Shown piece after piece: positions 7,960-16,220 of a stretch of 37,217 nt of DNA. The notes under the pieces were generated by a model, which had not been told where the DNA came from, searched no databases, and worked only from the letters and a program-made list of their open reading frames with translations. The stretch comes from Phycisphaerae bacterium (lineage in GTDB: Bacteria; Chloroflexota; Anaerolineae; 4572-78; J111). The DNA is taken from positions 1 to 37,217 of the forward strand of contig JANQQF010000002.1 of NCBI GenBank assembly GCA_028285035.1, given 5' to 3'. The first letter of the stretch is position 1, and every line of letters begins with the position of its first letter. The translations under genes were made by a program, and so were the position numbers.

Positions 7960-8910
7960 ATGAATAACTCAACCCTTATGAAACGCAGTGCATTTATTTT
8001 CCGTGAGTATGGCATTCTTATCGCCTTCGTCATGGTCTTTGCCGTCTTGAGTTTCCTCTCTCCCGCCTTTATGACCACCCGCAATATGCTCAATGTGCTG
8101 GATCAATCAACCCAAGTGGGGCTGGTGGCTTTAGGCGCAACCATTACCATTATTGCAGGTGGCTTTGATTTGTCCACGGGGGCGATCTTTGCTATTTCGG
8201 GAACAACAGCAGCATTTTTTGCTGTGCGGGGCTATCCTGTTTTGGGTTTGATTGTCGGGGTGTTGGTAGGCGTTATTTTAGGTATCATCAACGGCACCTT
8301 GATTGCCAAATTAAGGCTCAATTCCTTTGTTAGTACCTTAGCTTCGGGCCTTATCATTCGAGGGTTTGCGTTTGTGATCACGGGTGGGCTGTTGCTTCAG
8401 GTTGATAGTGAAATCTTTGAGTTTTTGGGCCGAGGTCGATTTTTAGGGGTCAAAATCCCCGTTTACTTTTTTCTAGGCTTTGCCATTCTGGGCTGGATAT
8501 TTTTATCTCGAACTACCATCGGGCGATATGTTTTTGCCATTGGCGGTAATGAGGAAGCGGCCCGACTGTCTGGCGTACGGACGCAACTGATTCGTATTTT
8601 GACCTTTGCCATCAGTGGCTTGTGTGCGGGGATGGCGGGGGTCATCGCCGCCTCCCGAATTTCAACGGGACAAGCGAATGTGGGCACGGGGATTGAACTC
8701 GAAGCAATCGCGGCTGTTGTGATTGGTGGGACCAGCATTCTTGGCGGCGAAGGAGCCATTTGGCGAACCCTCGTCGGCGTCTTGCTCCTACAACTTATCT
8801 CAAACGGCTTCAACATTCTCAACGTCCCGCCCTTTTATCAAGTTATCTTTCAAGGGTGTGTCATTATGTTTGCCATTACGCTCGATGCGCTGCGTCATCG
8901 CGCGGTTTAA
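7960..8910 (+). CDS. ABC sugar-type importer permease (RbsC/BPD_transp_2 family)
   Basis: This is the membrane channel subunit of the importer, 316 residues from ATG 7960. A TTG directly before it would give one more residue, but the ATG has AGGA 9 bases upstream. The chain is strongly hydrophobic with about eight to nine helices. Family motifs include GFDLSTGAIFA, the ATPase-contact loop GGNEEAARLSG and GGTSILGGEG. Spacing to the ATPase gene is 21 bases. It completes a three-part CUT2-like importer. Confidence 0.92.
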   Translation: MNNSTLMKRSAFIFREYGILIAFVMVFAVLSFLSPAFMTTRNMLNVLDQSTQVGLVALGATITIIAGGFDLSTGAIFAISGTTAAFFAVRGYPVLGLIVGVLVGVILGIINGTLIAKLRLNSFVSTLASGLIIRGFAFVITGGLLLQVDSEIFEFLGRGRFLGVKIPVYFFLGFAILGWIFLSRTTIGRYVFAIGGNEEAARLSGVRTQLIRILTFAISGLCAGMAGVIAASRISTGQANVGTGIELEAIAAVVIGGTSILGGEGAIWRTLVGVLLLQLISNGFNILNVPPFYQVIFQGCVIMFAITLDALRHRAV

Positions 8911-8934
8911 AATTATTTTCAAGGATACATCTCA

Positions 8935-9270
8935 ATGGTGCGACTAACCGTTTTATACAACCTACAACCCTATATCGATGAGGAAGAATTTCTGGAATGG
9001 CGACTTACGGAGCATCAAAATTCAAATGCCGCTATGCCCGGTGTGATCCGGACAGATTTTGCCAAAATTGAACGATCCCACCCGGCTGAGGCGTCGCCGC
9101 CCTATCGTTTCATGACCACAGTTGATTGGCCCGATATGGACACCTTTTTAGCGAGCTTCTACGCTTCAAACGTTCAAGCGGGGTTGGAAAAAAATATGGA
9201 GATGTTAAGCAATCCGATATTTCTTGTGAGCGAAATATTAACGAGTGAAACAACAAAGGAGGCCAATTAA
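8935..9270 (+). CDS. Small EthD-like dimeric alpha/beta-barrel protein
   Basis: This 111-residue protein resembles the EthD/ferredoxin-like dimeric barrel families: an N-terminal beta strand (VRLTVLYNLQP), EEEFLEWRLTEHQNSNAAMPGV, then a second strand-helix unit with WPDMDTFLASF. EthD-like proteins often accompany catabolic enzymes, but their role is poorly known. AAGGA precedes the start. It ends 2 bases before hyuA, so it is an integral operon member. It may handle a product or intermediate of the amidohydrolase; that is a guess. The family call is by pattern only. Confidence 0.65.
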   Translation: MVRLTVLYNLQPYIDEEEFLEWRLTEHQNSNAAMPGVIRTDFAKIERSHPAEASPPYRFMTTVDWPDMDTFLASFYASNVQAGLEKNMEMLSNPIFLVSEILTSETTKEAN

Positions 9271-9272
9271 CA

Positions 9273-11291
9273 ATGGCTAACTATCGCGTATCCGCCGATA
9301 TTGGCGGCACGTTCACCGATTTTGTGGTTGAGGAGGATACGGGCCGCGTCTATACGGGCAAAGTGCCTACCACTCCAGAAAATCCGGCCTTGGGTGTGTT
9401 GGATGGACTAAAAGACCTGATCCCCACCCCGGAAACGATCGACTTTTTGGTCCATGGTACGACAGTCGGCCTGAACGCCTTTTTAGAGCGCAAAGGCGAG
9501 CGGGTTTTGTTGATTATGACCGCTGGGGTCAGCGACTCCTACTCGATTGCCCGGGGGGATCGTAAGGAGCTTTATGCTCTACACTATCGCAAACCAAAAC
9601 AGCTCGTACCGCGCCGCGATGTTCACGAGGTGCGGGAGCGCATCAAGTGGGATGGGACGGTCGTCGAGCCGCTTCAGGAAGAGGGTTTCACGCAGATTAT
9701 CCAAAAGGTGAAAGACGAAGGAATCAATGCCGTGGCTGTCTGTTTTATTCATGCCTATGCCTACCCGGATCACGAGCTAAAAGCCCGGGAAATTCTAGCG
9801 GCGGCTTTGCCCGATGTTTCGATTACTCTGTCTCATGAAATTGCTCGCGAGTGGCGTGAGTACGAGCGAGCCTCCTCAGCGGTGATGAATGCCTATACTG
9901 CCCCGATTGTTGAGCGCTACCTGATGAGTTTGAAAAAAGAGGTGCGGGATTTAGGCGTCGACTCCATCCTACATGTGATGCAATCGAGCGGCGGGGTGAT
10001 GACCCTGGAAGCCGCCCGCAAGCAGCCTGTTTACACGCTACTCTCTGGCCCGGTTGGTGGCACAATCGGGGGGATTGCCCTTTCAGAAGCGATCAATCGT
10101 CCAAATTTATTGTGTGTTGATATGGGCGGTACCTCATTTGATTTGAGCTTGGTCATCAATGGCCAGCCGGAAATCACCTCCGAAACAGAGCTGGAAGGCT
10201 TACCACTGTTGATGTCGATTGTCAATATCCACACCATTGGCGCAGGAGGTGGCTCTTTAGCTTGGCTAGAGAGTGGGGCCTTACGAGTCGGCCCGCATAG
10301 CGCCGGTTCTGTGCCAGGGCCGGTCTGTTATGGGCGCGGCGGGACACAGCCGACGGTCACGGATGCCAACCTCTTTCTAAAACGCCTTGGCTCAGGATCG
10401 TTGCTGAGTGGGCGGATGACGTTGGATGAAGCGTCCACCGCCACCGCCATTCACGAGATGGCCCAGCAGGTTGGCTTGGATGATGTCACCTTTGCCGAGG
10501 GGATGCTGGCGATCACGAACGCGAAAATGGCCGATGCGATGCGAACCATCACGATTGAGCAAGGTATCGACCCGCGTGAATTCTCGTTGGTAGCCTTTGG
10601 TGGCGCGGGGCCGATGCAGGCGGTTTGGCTGGCTGAGGAGTTGGATATCACCGAAATCATTATCCCGCGTTTTCCCGGCACCTTTTCAGCTTGGGGGATA
10701 CTCCAAACCGATGTGCGTCACGATTTGACTCAAAACTATTATTACCCAACAGGCAGTGTTTCAATGGAAGCCGTTGAACAACATCTGCAAAATCTAAAGC
10801 ACGAAGGCGAAAAAGCCCTGAGGACTGAAGGGGTTTCAGCGGATGATATGTACTTCATTCGCACCACTGATATGCGTTATATGGGGCAGGAGTACACGGT
10901 GAATGTGCAAATTGAGGCAGATGCCACCATTGCCGACATTGAGGCCGCTTTTCACCAGGCCCACCATACCCGCTATGGTCACTCTACCCCTGACGCGCCT
11001 GTTGAGTTTGTCAATTTGCGGCTGGCCGCACTAGGACGACTGGACCGAAAAGGAACAGATGCCGAAATGGCTGGTACCCCTGATGATCCAGTCATTGGTA
11101 GTCGGCAGGCTATCTTTGAGGGTCAAGCGCACGAAACGCCGGTTTTGCGCCGCGATTTTATCAACAGCGGCGACGAATTTACAGGTCCGCTTGTCGTTGA
11201 GGAAGACAGTGCTACCACGGTTGTGCCGCCCGGTTATCAAGTGCGGTTGGATGCCTTGGGCAATATTATGATTACCGCGAGGACAAAATAA
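9273..11291 (+). CDS. hyuA: Hydantoinase/oxoprolinase subunit A (ATP-dependent cyclic amide hydrolase)
   Basis: The A subunit of ATP-dependent hydantoinase/5-oxoprolinase-type enzymes activates a cyclic amide by phosphorylation before ring opening. The protein has 672 residues, close to the family length. The N-terminal phosphate motif DIGGTFTD (9-16) and the second ASKHA-type motif VDMGGTSFDLSLV are clear. IHTIGAGGGSLAW, PGPVCYGRGG and the FGGAGPMQA segment are typical. A strong AAAGGAGG precedes the start. Its stop overlaps hyuB by 1 base, so the subunits are co-translated. Substrate could be hydantoin, N-methylhydantoin, 5-oxoproline or a lactam such as caprolactam; sequence alone does not decide. 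Confidence 0.92.
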   Translation: MANYRVSADIGGTFTDFVVEEDTGRVYTGKVPTTPENPALGVLDGLKDLIPTPETIDFLVHGTTVGLNAFLERKGERVLLIMTAGVSDSYSIARGDRKELYALHYRKPKQLVPRRDVHEVRERIKWDGTVVEPLQEEGFTQIIQKVKDEGINAVAVCFIHAYAYPDHELKAREILAAALPDVSITLSHEIAREWREYERASSAVMNAYTAPIVERYLMSLKKEVRDLGVDSILHVMQSSGGVMTLEAARKQPVYTLLSGPVGGTIGGIALSEAINRPNLLCVDMGGTSFDLSLVINGQPEITSETELEGLPLLMSIVNIHTIGAGGGSLAWLESGALRVGPHSAGSVPGPVCYGRGGTQPTVTDANLFLKRLGSGSLLSGRMTLDEASTATAIHEMAQQVGLDDVTFAEGMLAITNAKMADAMRTITIEQGIDPREFSLVAFGGAGPMQAVWLAEELDITEIIIPRFPGTFSAWGILQTDVRHDLTQNYYYPTGSVSMEAVEQHLQNLKHEGEKALRTEGVSADDMYFIRTTDMRYMGQEYTVNVQIEADATIADIEAAFHQAHHTRYGHSTPDAPVEFVNLRLAALGRLDRKGTDAEMAGTPDDPVIGSRQAIFEGQAHETPVLRRDFINSGDEFTGPLVVEEDSATTVVPPGYQVRLDALGNIMITARTK

Positions 11292-13018
11292 TGACCACTC
11301 AAACTGATCCCATTACTACGGAAATTATACGCAGTGCCTTTGTCTCGATTGCCAATGACATGAACGCCACGCTCATTCGCAGCGCCTACACCCCGATTAT
11401 CTATGAGGGAAAGGACTGCTCAGTGGCGCTTCTTGATGAAAACGGGGACGTGTTAGGGCAATCGCTCGGCCTGCCGCTCTTTTTGGGCAACTTGGAAATC
11501 TGTGTGAAGTTGACGGCTGACCTGCTTGGCTGGGATGCCTTCAAGCCGGGTGATGTCTTTTACATGAACGACTCCTATATGACGGGCACCCACTTAAATG
11601 ATGCGACGATTTTTGCCCCGATTTTTTGGAATGACCGGCGGGTTGGCTTCGCCGCTACTCGCGCCCACTGGCTTGATGTTGGCTCGAAAGATCCTGGCGC
11701 GCCGATGGACTCGCACGAAATTTATCAGGAGGGAATGCGCTGGGCACCGACCAGACTGTATGAGAATGGCGAACCCCGTGAGGACATCATTGACTTCTTG
11801 CGACGTAACAGTCGCTTTGGCTATGGCTTGGTTGGTGATATGAATGCTCAGGTGGCGGCTTGTCGGACTGGGGAAATACGGTTGCGAGCGGTACTAGATC
11901 GTTTTGGCTATGAGACCGTAGCTGCGGCCCGTGATGAAATTTTCCGGCAATCTGAACAGCTAGAGCGGGAGACTGTGGCCGCCATTCCCGATGGTGTCTA
12001 CACGGCTGAAGGGCACTTGGATGATGATGGCTTAGGGAGTGATCCCGTTTTGGTTAAGGTACAGGTTAGCGTGTTCGGCGATCAAATGGCGGTAGATTTA
12101 GCCGGATCAGCTGACCAAACCCGTGGTCCCGTCAATTGTGGTTTTGCCCAAACGATCTCGGCGGTACGGGTGGCCTTCAAATTACTTGTCAATCCAAATC
12201 GCCCGGCTGATGGTGGCACGTTCAAAACCTTGAACGTTGAGGCTCCTGAAGGCTCCCTATTTCGGGCACAGGAACCCGCTGCCTGTGCTTGGTATTTTAC
12301 CCCCTTAGGCTTGCTGATCGACCTCATTCCCAAAGCCCTCGCCTCAGCCCTGCCAGAGCAAGTGGCCGCAGCCCATTATGGCGACTCAATGGTGATTTAT
12401 CTGGCGGGCACCGACCCACGCAAGGGTGATGTCCCCTTCTTATCCGTCGAACCGACCCCCGGCGGTTGGGGCGGCTATCAAACGGGCGATGGACAAGATG
12501 CCTTGATTAATAACGTTAATGGGGCCTTCAAAGATTTGCCAGTTGAAGTATATGAAAACAAATACCCGGTGATGCTCAAACGATATGGTTTCCGAGCCGA
12601 TACTGGTGGCCCAGGCCGAACTCGGGGTGGCACGGGTATCTACCGTGAGTATCACGTCGAAACGCCAGCCTTCCTCTATTTGTGGTTTGAGCGGGCGGTA
12701 ACGCCGGGGTGGGGTCTGTTTGGGGGAAATGATGGCATTCCCCCGGATGTGATTGTCAATCCCGACCGTGATGATGAGCGCCATCTTTTGAAAACCAACG
12801 CCCACCCTCTAGCGGCTGGCGATGCCGTTCGAACCCAGACGGGGGGTGGGGGTGGCTTTGGCCCTGCCTACGAACGTGATCCTAAGTTGGTGAGAGAAGA
12901 TGTGCTAGATCGCTATGTGACGCGTGAGGGGGCCGAACGTGACTATGGGGTGGTTTTGCGCGATGATTTGACGATTGATGAGCAGGCGACAGCAGACCGT
13001 CGGGCGGGGATGACGTGA
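11291..13018 (+). CDS. hyuB: Hydantoinase/oxoprolinase subunit B
   Basis: The B subunit completes ring opening with HyuA. The protein has 575 residues. It starts with the conserved PITTEIIRSAFVSIANDMNATL segment in shortened form and shows DGHVLGQS-like DENGDVLGQS, the NDSYMTGTHLNDA metal-site region and RAHWLDVG. RTRGGTGIYREY and TGGGGGFG mark the C-terminal half. It overlaps hyuA by 1 base, and one base separates it from the peptidase gene. Together with the importer this suggests uptake of a cyclic amide followed by ATP-driven hydrolysis. Confidence 0.92.
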   Translation: MTTQTDPITTEIIRSAFVSIANDMNATLIRSAYTPIIYEGKDCSVALLDENGDVLGQSLGLPLFLGNLEICVKLTADLLGWDAFKPGDVFYMNDSYMTGTHLNDATIFAPIFWNDRRVGFAATRAHWLDVGSKDPGAPMDSHEIYQEGMRWAPTRLYENGEPREDIIDFLRRNSRFGYGLVGDMNAQVAACRTGEIRLRAVLDRFGYETVAAARDEIFRQSEQLERETVAAIPDGVYTAEGHLDDDGLGSDPVLVKVQVSVFGDQMAVDLAGSADQTRGPVNCGFAQTISAVRVAFKLLVNPNRPADGGTFKTLNVEAPEGSLFRAQEPAACAWYFTPLGLLIDLIPKALASALPEQVAAAHYGDSMVIYLAGTDPRKGDVPFLSVEPTPGGWGGYQTGDGQDALINNVNGAFKDLPVEVYENKYPVMLKRYGFRADTGGPGRTRGGTGIYREYHVETPAFLYLWFERAVTPGWGLFGGNDGIPPDVIVNPDRDDERHLLKTNAHPLAAGDAVRTQTGGGGGFGPAYERDPKLVREDVLDRYVTREGAERDYGVVLRDDLTIDEQATADRRAGMT

Positions 13019-13019
13019 T

Positions 13020-14105
13020 ATGTCTGAAACAAAACAACGTTTGACACGTTTACAAGAATCGATGGTCGAGGCAGGGGTTGATCTTGTCGCCATCGGGCCG
13101 ACGGTCAATATGCGATATTTGGCTGGATATGCCTCCTATCCTGATGAGCGACTGTGTTTGCTTTTAGTTTCCCCCGAAAACGCCGTAATTCTGACTCCAG
13201 CCCTCAACGCAGGTGATTTTGAAGCCTATACCGACTTTCGATTGTATCGCTGGACTGATAGCGAGGGACCGCAGCAGGCCTTAAAAGATAGTTTGGCTGG
13301 GGTACAAGTGAATATCTTGGCAATTGATGGTACGATGCGGGCTGACTTTTTGTTACTGTTGCTGAAGGTAATTAAACCACAACAGACAATTTCCGCCGAA
13401 GAATTGCTCTCTTCATTACGGATTTGTAAATCATCCGCCGAGATTGAATTATTAGCCAAAGCCGCTGCCCAAGCTGATCTGGCGATGCAAGCGGCGATTG
13501 ATGCCTGTCAGCCTGGGGTCACCGAAGCAGAGGTAGCGTGGGCGGCTGAAACTGCGTTTCGGCGTGATGGGGCTGAAAAGGCCACCTTTACCCAAGTCGC
13601 CTCTGGTCCCAATGGGGCCTTTCCTCACCATCATTCAGGTCAGCGACAATTGCAGATGGGGGATGCCATTGTGATCGATTTGGCGGCGATTTTGAATGGC
13701 TATCAATCGGACATCTGTCGGATGGTCTTTTTGGGAGACCCGCCTGACGATTTTGTACAGGCCTATCAAGCCGTGTTGCAGGCCAATGCACGAGCCAGGG
13801 CCGCTATTAAACAAGGCATTACACCGCACGACGTTGATCGTATTGCCCGAAGTACCCTGGAGGCGGCTGGTCTTGGCGATGCCTTCATCCATCGCACTGG
13901 GCACGGCATTGGCATTGAAGTTCACGAACCGCCTTACATTATGACCGGAAATGAACAGCCGTTAGAAGAAGGAATGGTTTTCAGTATCGAGCCGGGAGTC
14001 TATTTCCCCAACCGTTTTGGGCTCCGTATTGAGGATATTGTGGTGGTCACGGCGACTGGATCGCGAGTGCTGACGGGATCATCGCATGAGTTGGTTGTGA
14101 AGTGA
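13020..14105 (+). CDS. M24 family metallopeptidase (Xaa-Pro dipeptidase/creatinase-like)
   Basis: This 361-residue two-domain protein has a creatinase-type N-terminal domain (1-135) and a pita-bread catalytic domain. All five metal ligands of the peptidase type are present: D220, D231, H295, E324 and E338, with HRTGHGIG and SIEPGVY around them. Creatinases lack this full set, so a dinuclear metal peptidase (Xaa-Pro type) is more likely than a creatine hydrolase. It is the last gene of the transport-hydrolase operon and would cut the linear peptide or N-acyl amino acid that the Hyu enzyme generates, which is inference. Confidence 0.88.
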   Translation: MSETKQRLTRLQESMVEAGVDLVAIGPTVNMRYLAGYASYPDERLCLLLVSPENAVILTPALNAGDFEAYTDFRLYRWTDSEGPQQALKDSLAGVQVNILAIDGTMRADFLLLLLKVIKPQQTISAEELLSSLRICKSSAEIELLAKAAAQADLAMQAAIDACQPGVTEAEVAWAAETAFRRDGAEKATFTQVASGPNGAFPHHHSGQRQLQMGDAIVIDLAAILNGYQSDICRMVFLGDPPDDFVQAYQAVLQANARARAAIKQGITPHDVDRIARSTLEAAGLGDAFIHRTGHGIGIEVHEPPYIMTGNEQPLEEGMVFSIEPGVYFPNRFGLRIEDIVVVTATGSRVLTGSSHELVVK

Positions 14106-14189
14106 TGATGGGAGATGTTGCAGAACCTACATCTTTGTCAAGAGTTTGCTTGGAAAAAAGGGCTATGAGCCGCTGATTAGAAAAATTCA

Positions 14190-14265
14190 TTGGACGCGGA
14201 TCAGGCGGATCGAACAGATAAATCAAAAATAAAAAATCCATCAAATCCGCTCAATCCGTGTCCAA
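14190..14265. repeat. Hairpin repeat with GCGGAT iterations
   Basis: Arms near 14190-14210 and 14245-14265 are inverted copies with a few mismatches (TTGGAC.CGGAT...GCGGAT against ATCCGC...ATCCGTGTCCAA). The CGGAT unit is iterated within the arm. It lies between convergent genes and may also help termination. Confidence 0.65.
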
Positions 14266-14272
14266 AAAAACT

Positions 14273-14291
14273 ATCGACATTTTTTGTCGAT
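14273..14291. terminator. Short hairpin between convergent genes, possible bidirectional terminator
   Basis: A perfect 7-bp stem ATCGACA / TGTCGAT with a T5 loop has CTTTT on the right and AAAAAAA on the left, so a U-run exists for both directions. It separates the peptidase gene from the PIN gene. Confidence 0.5.
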
Positions 14292-14307
14292 CTTTTAGCC
14301 TTAGGGC

Positions 14308-14751
14308 CTAAATACTTTGCAATAGTGTCTGTAAATCGGCGGTCGGCATTTTGGGGATCAGATCAAAGTGGTCGCCTGTATCATCAGTGACCAAGGTATA
14401 ACCACGTGACCGAGCAATCGCACAGAGCAGAATGTCGAAACGATTTTCTTTCCAATACTTATTCTCAAAACCTTGGGTTTTGAGTTCGAGCCAGATTTCA
14501 GCGACGGCTTCAGCATCTGCTACCGTCAATGGTAATAGTTCAAAGCCTGACGCATCAACAAGTTGCTGAATAATGTGGAGGGCAAAAGCCTCACCTCTCT
14601 GATCGGCAATTTGTCGAATGCGTTCAGCGTGCATCAATGTTGGCAAATAAACTTTGAGGGCACCCGCTTTAATTTTTTCGGTCAGTTGATTGCGGAGTTG
14701 ATGCTTCCAGAGTAGATTGGTATCAACCAACAAGTTCGGGTCAGATATCAA
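14308..14751 (-). CDS. PIN-domain nuclease (VapC-like)
   Basis: This 147-residue protein is a single PIN domain, a Mg-dependent ribonuclease fold used by VapC toxins. The acidic site is complete: D10 in LLVDTN, E43 in MHAER, D106 in RFDILL and D123/D124 in TLVTDD. VapC toxins cut tRNA or rRNA, but the target here is unknown. Its start codon lies 2 bases after the stop of the ATPase gene, so the two are translationally coupled. No separate small antitoxin gene is present; the ATPase C-terminus may fill that role. It ends close to a hairpin/terminator region shared with the convergent operon. Confidence 0.88.
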   Translation of the reverse strand: MISDPNLLVDTNLLWKHQLRNQLTEKIKAGALKVYLPTLMHAERIRQIADQRGEAFALHIIQQLVDASGFELLPLTVADAEAVAEIWLELKTQGFENKYWKENRFDILLCAIARSRGYTLVTDDTGDHFDLIPKMPTADLQTLLQSI

Positions 14752-14753
14752 GG

Positions 14754-15995
14754 TTACTTATCCTCAAACATAGTTTCAAGATCGTGAGTGATTTCCGTTT
14801 CTGGTCGTAACTCCCAGTGTCCCGCCTCATTTTTTACAAAGAGGACCAAATCACCTCTCTCCAAGCCCAAATCTTCGATTACTCCATTGTACAGCGTAAT
14901 TTGTTTGGCCGAGTTCAGCCGTGACCCTGTCTCTGGCCCGATCAAGGTGTCCGGGAAGTAGTGCCCCCGTTTCTCAATCGGTAGTTTTTCGACGTGCGTG
15001 GCCCCAGCCTCATCCATCGTTACATCAAAAAAGTTTTCCTCAAACTCAAAGTAAGGTGAGTGAGTCGAGATAAAGAGCTGGTTGAGTGTAACGTCCGGAT
15101 CTTGCATCAACTCGCGTAAGGCCACCAACAAATATTGCTGATATTGTGGCGAGAGGTTCATCTCTGGCTCTTCGATAGCGATGATTTGGTGGTTGTTTAA
15201 GAAGATTTGGCCCAAGACCAGTAGTAACTGTTGTACCCCGCTCCCCATATTTTCTAAGGGTAAGCGCCCATTTTTTTGGACGAAGCCAATATCGATTTGA
15301 TCACCTTCCGGGTCTAGGGCAACATCCAATTCGCCTAGATTGAAGGGCTCGTTTGCTAGAATACGCTTAATCGCCTCTAAGCGACGTTTTTGTTGTAGAT
15401 TAGGACTGAGATAAGCGTAGAATAAAGCCCGCTTGATATTTTGGTCGGTGACTAAGTCTAAAGATGAACCATTCTTTTCGTTACGTTCAATGTGAGCGCG
15501 ACGATTGGCTTGGATATTGTGAAAATTTGGCAATAAAAACGATATAGTTTCATCCTTTAGCTTAAGATTTTTTTTATCTACAATAAAGCTATTTTCATAG
15601 GTGAGACTCAAAGCAGGAGAAATAGTAACTTGATTTGTTAACTCATATATAAAAGACCCAGATGATGATTCTTCAAATATTTTTTGGATATCAAAACCGA
15701 CTTTGAGCAATTCTGGAGGATCGGGCACAGGAAGATCAGAATGAGTTAAAATCAATTCAACTTCTAATTTTATTGGAGTATTGTCACTAATATGGAATAT
15801 TGAGGTAGAGGTCTGTTTTTGATGAAGGACTGAGGGGCGATCTTGAACTAATTTAGACCACAAAGAAATAGCCTGAAAAATATTGGATTTCCCAACATTA
15901 TTTAACCCATAAAAAACATTGATGTCCGACAACCCCTCAACTTTGACATCAACCAAACTCTTAAACCCTTGAATATGAAAACTTTCGATCCGCAT
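14754..15995 (-). CDS. OLD/RecF-like AAA ATPase with AbrB/MazE-like C-terminal segment
   Basis: This 413-residue SMC/RecF-type ATPase begins MRIESFHIQGFKSL. The Walker A is GLNNVGKSN (30-38), Walker B IAIEEPEM (E275/E276), and an H-loop STHSPYF follows. There is no TOPRIM domain, unlike full OLD nucleases. Residues about 358-398 (14802-14924) read KQITLYNGVIEDLGLERGD followed by LRPE. This strongly resembles the swapped-hairpin AbrB/MazE/VapB fold, with its usual LGL..GD core and final LRP. Coupled to the PIN gene, this suggests an ATPase with a built-in antitoxin that restrains the nuclease, perhaps released on phage or DNA damage. The ATPase call is firm; the antitoxin-like segment rests on pattern only. 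Confidence 0.85.
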   Translation of the reverse strand: MRIESFHIQGFKSLVDVKVEGLSDINVFYGLNNVGKSNIFQAISLWSKLVQDRPSVLHQKQTSTSIFHISDNTPIKLEVELILTHSDLPVPDPPELLKVGFDIQKIFEESSSGSFIYELTNQVTISPALSLTYENSFIVDKKNLKLKDETISFLLPNFHNIQANRRAHIERNEKNGSSLDLVTDQNIKRALFYAYLSPNLQQKRRLEAIKRILANEPFNLGELDVALDPEGDQIDIGFVQKNGRLPLENMGSGVQQLLLVLGQIFLNNHQIIAIEEPEMNLSPQYQQYLLVALRELMQDPDVTLNQLFISTHSPYFEFEENFFDVTMDEAGATHVEKLPIEKRGHYFPDTLIGPETGSRLNSAKQITLYNGVIEDLGLERGDLVLFVKNEAGHWELRPETEITHDLETMFEDK

Positions 15996-16084
15996 GATCC
16001 TGTTCCTTATGTCACCTTATAACCTATTGGATAGATGATAACTGGAATTTTGATGAAAAGCAAGGGGCAAAAGTAGGAGAACTC

Positions 16085-16155
16085 TTGGAAGATTGGGAGG
16101 TTGGAAGGCTGGTTTTTAATCAACCTTCCAATCTTCCAGCCCTCCAATCTTCCAA
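16085..16155. repeat. Hairpin repeat built from TTGGAAGA/TTGGAAGG octamers
   Basis: Two arms (16085-16112 and about 16124-16155) pair over about 23 bases with few mismatches. Each arm is made of three to four octamer iterations. It lies between the ATPase gene and the terminator of the DUF4132 gene. Confidence 0.75.
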
Positions 16156-16176
16156 AACTTACATAATTCATTCCCT

Positions 16177-16213
16177 AAAAAGCTCCTGATAAAAATAGAG
16201 TCAGGAGCTTTTT
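16177..16213 (-). terminator. Strong terminator of the DUF4132 gene
   Basis: A perfect 13-bp stem (five A, GCTCCTGA, then TCAGGAGC, five T) with an 11-base loop stands 8 bases after the stop codon. A and T runs on both sides allow termination in both directions. It isolates the ATPase-PIN pair from the upstream transcript. Confidence 0.9.
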
Positions 16214-16220
16214 GAATAAA

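Noticed and set aside
13020..14105. Creatinase (creatine hydrolase) as part of a creatinine pathway with HyuA/HyuB
   Set aside because: All five metal ligands of M24 peptidases are present, whereas creatinases have lost this metal site; sarcosine-pathway genes are absent.
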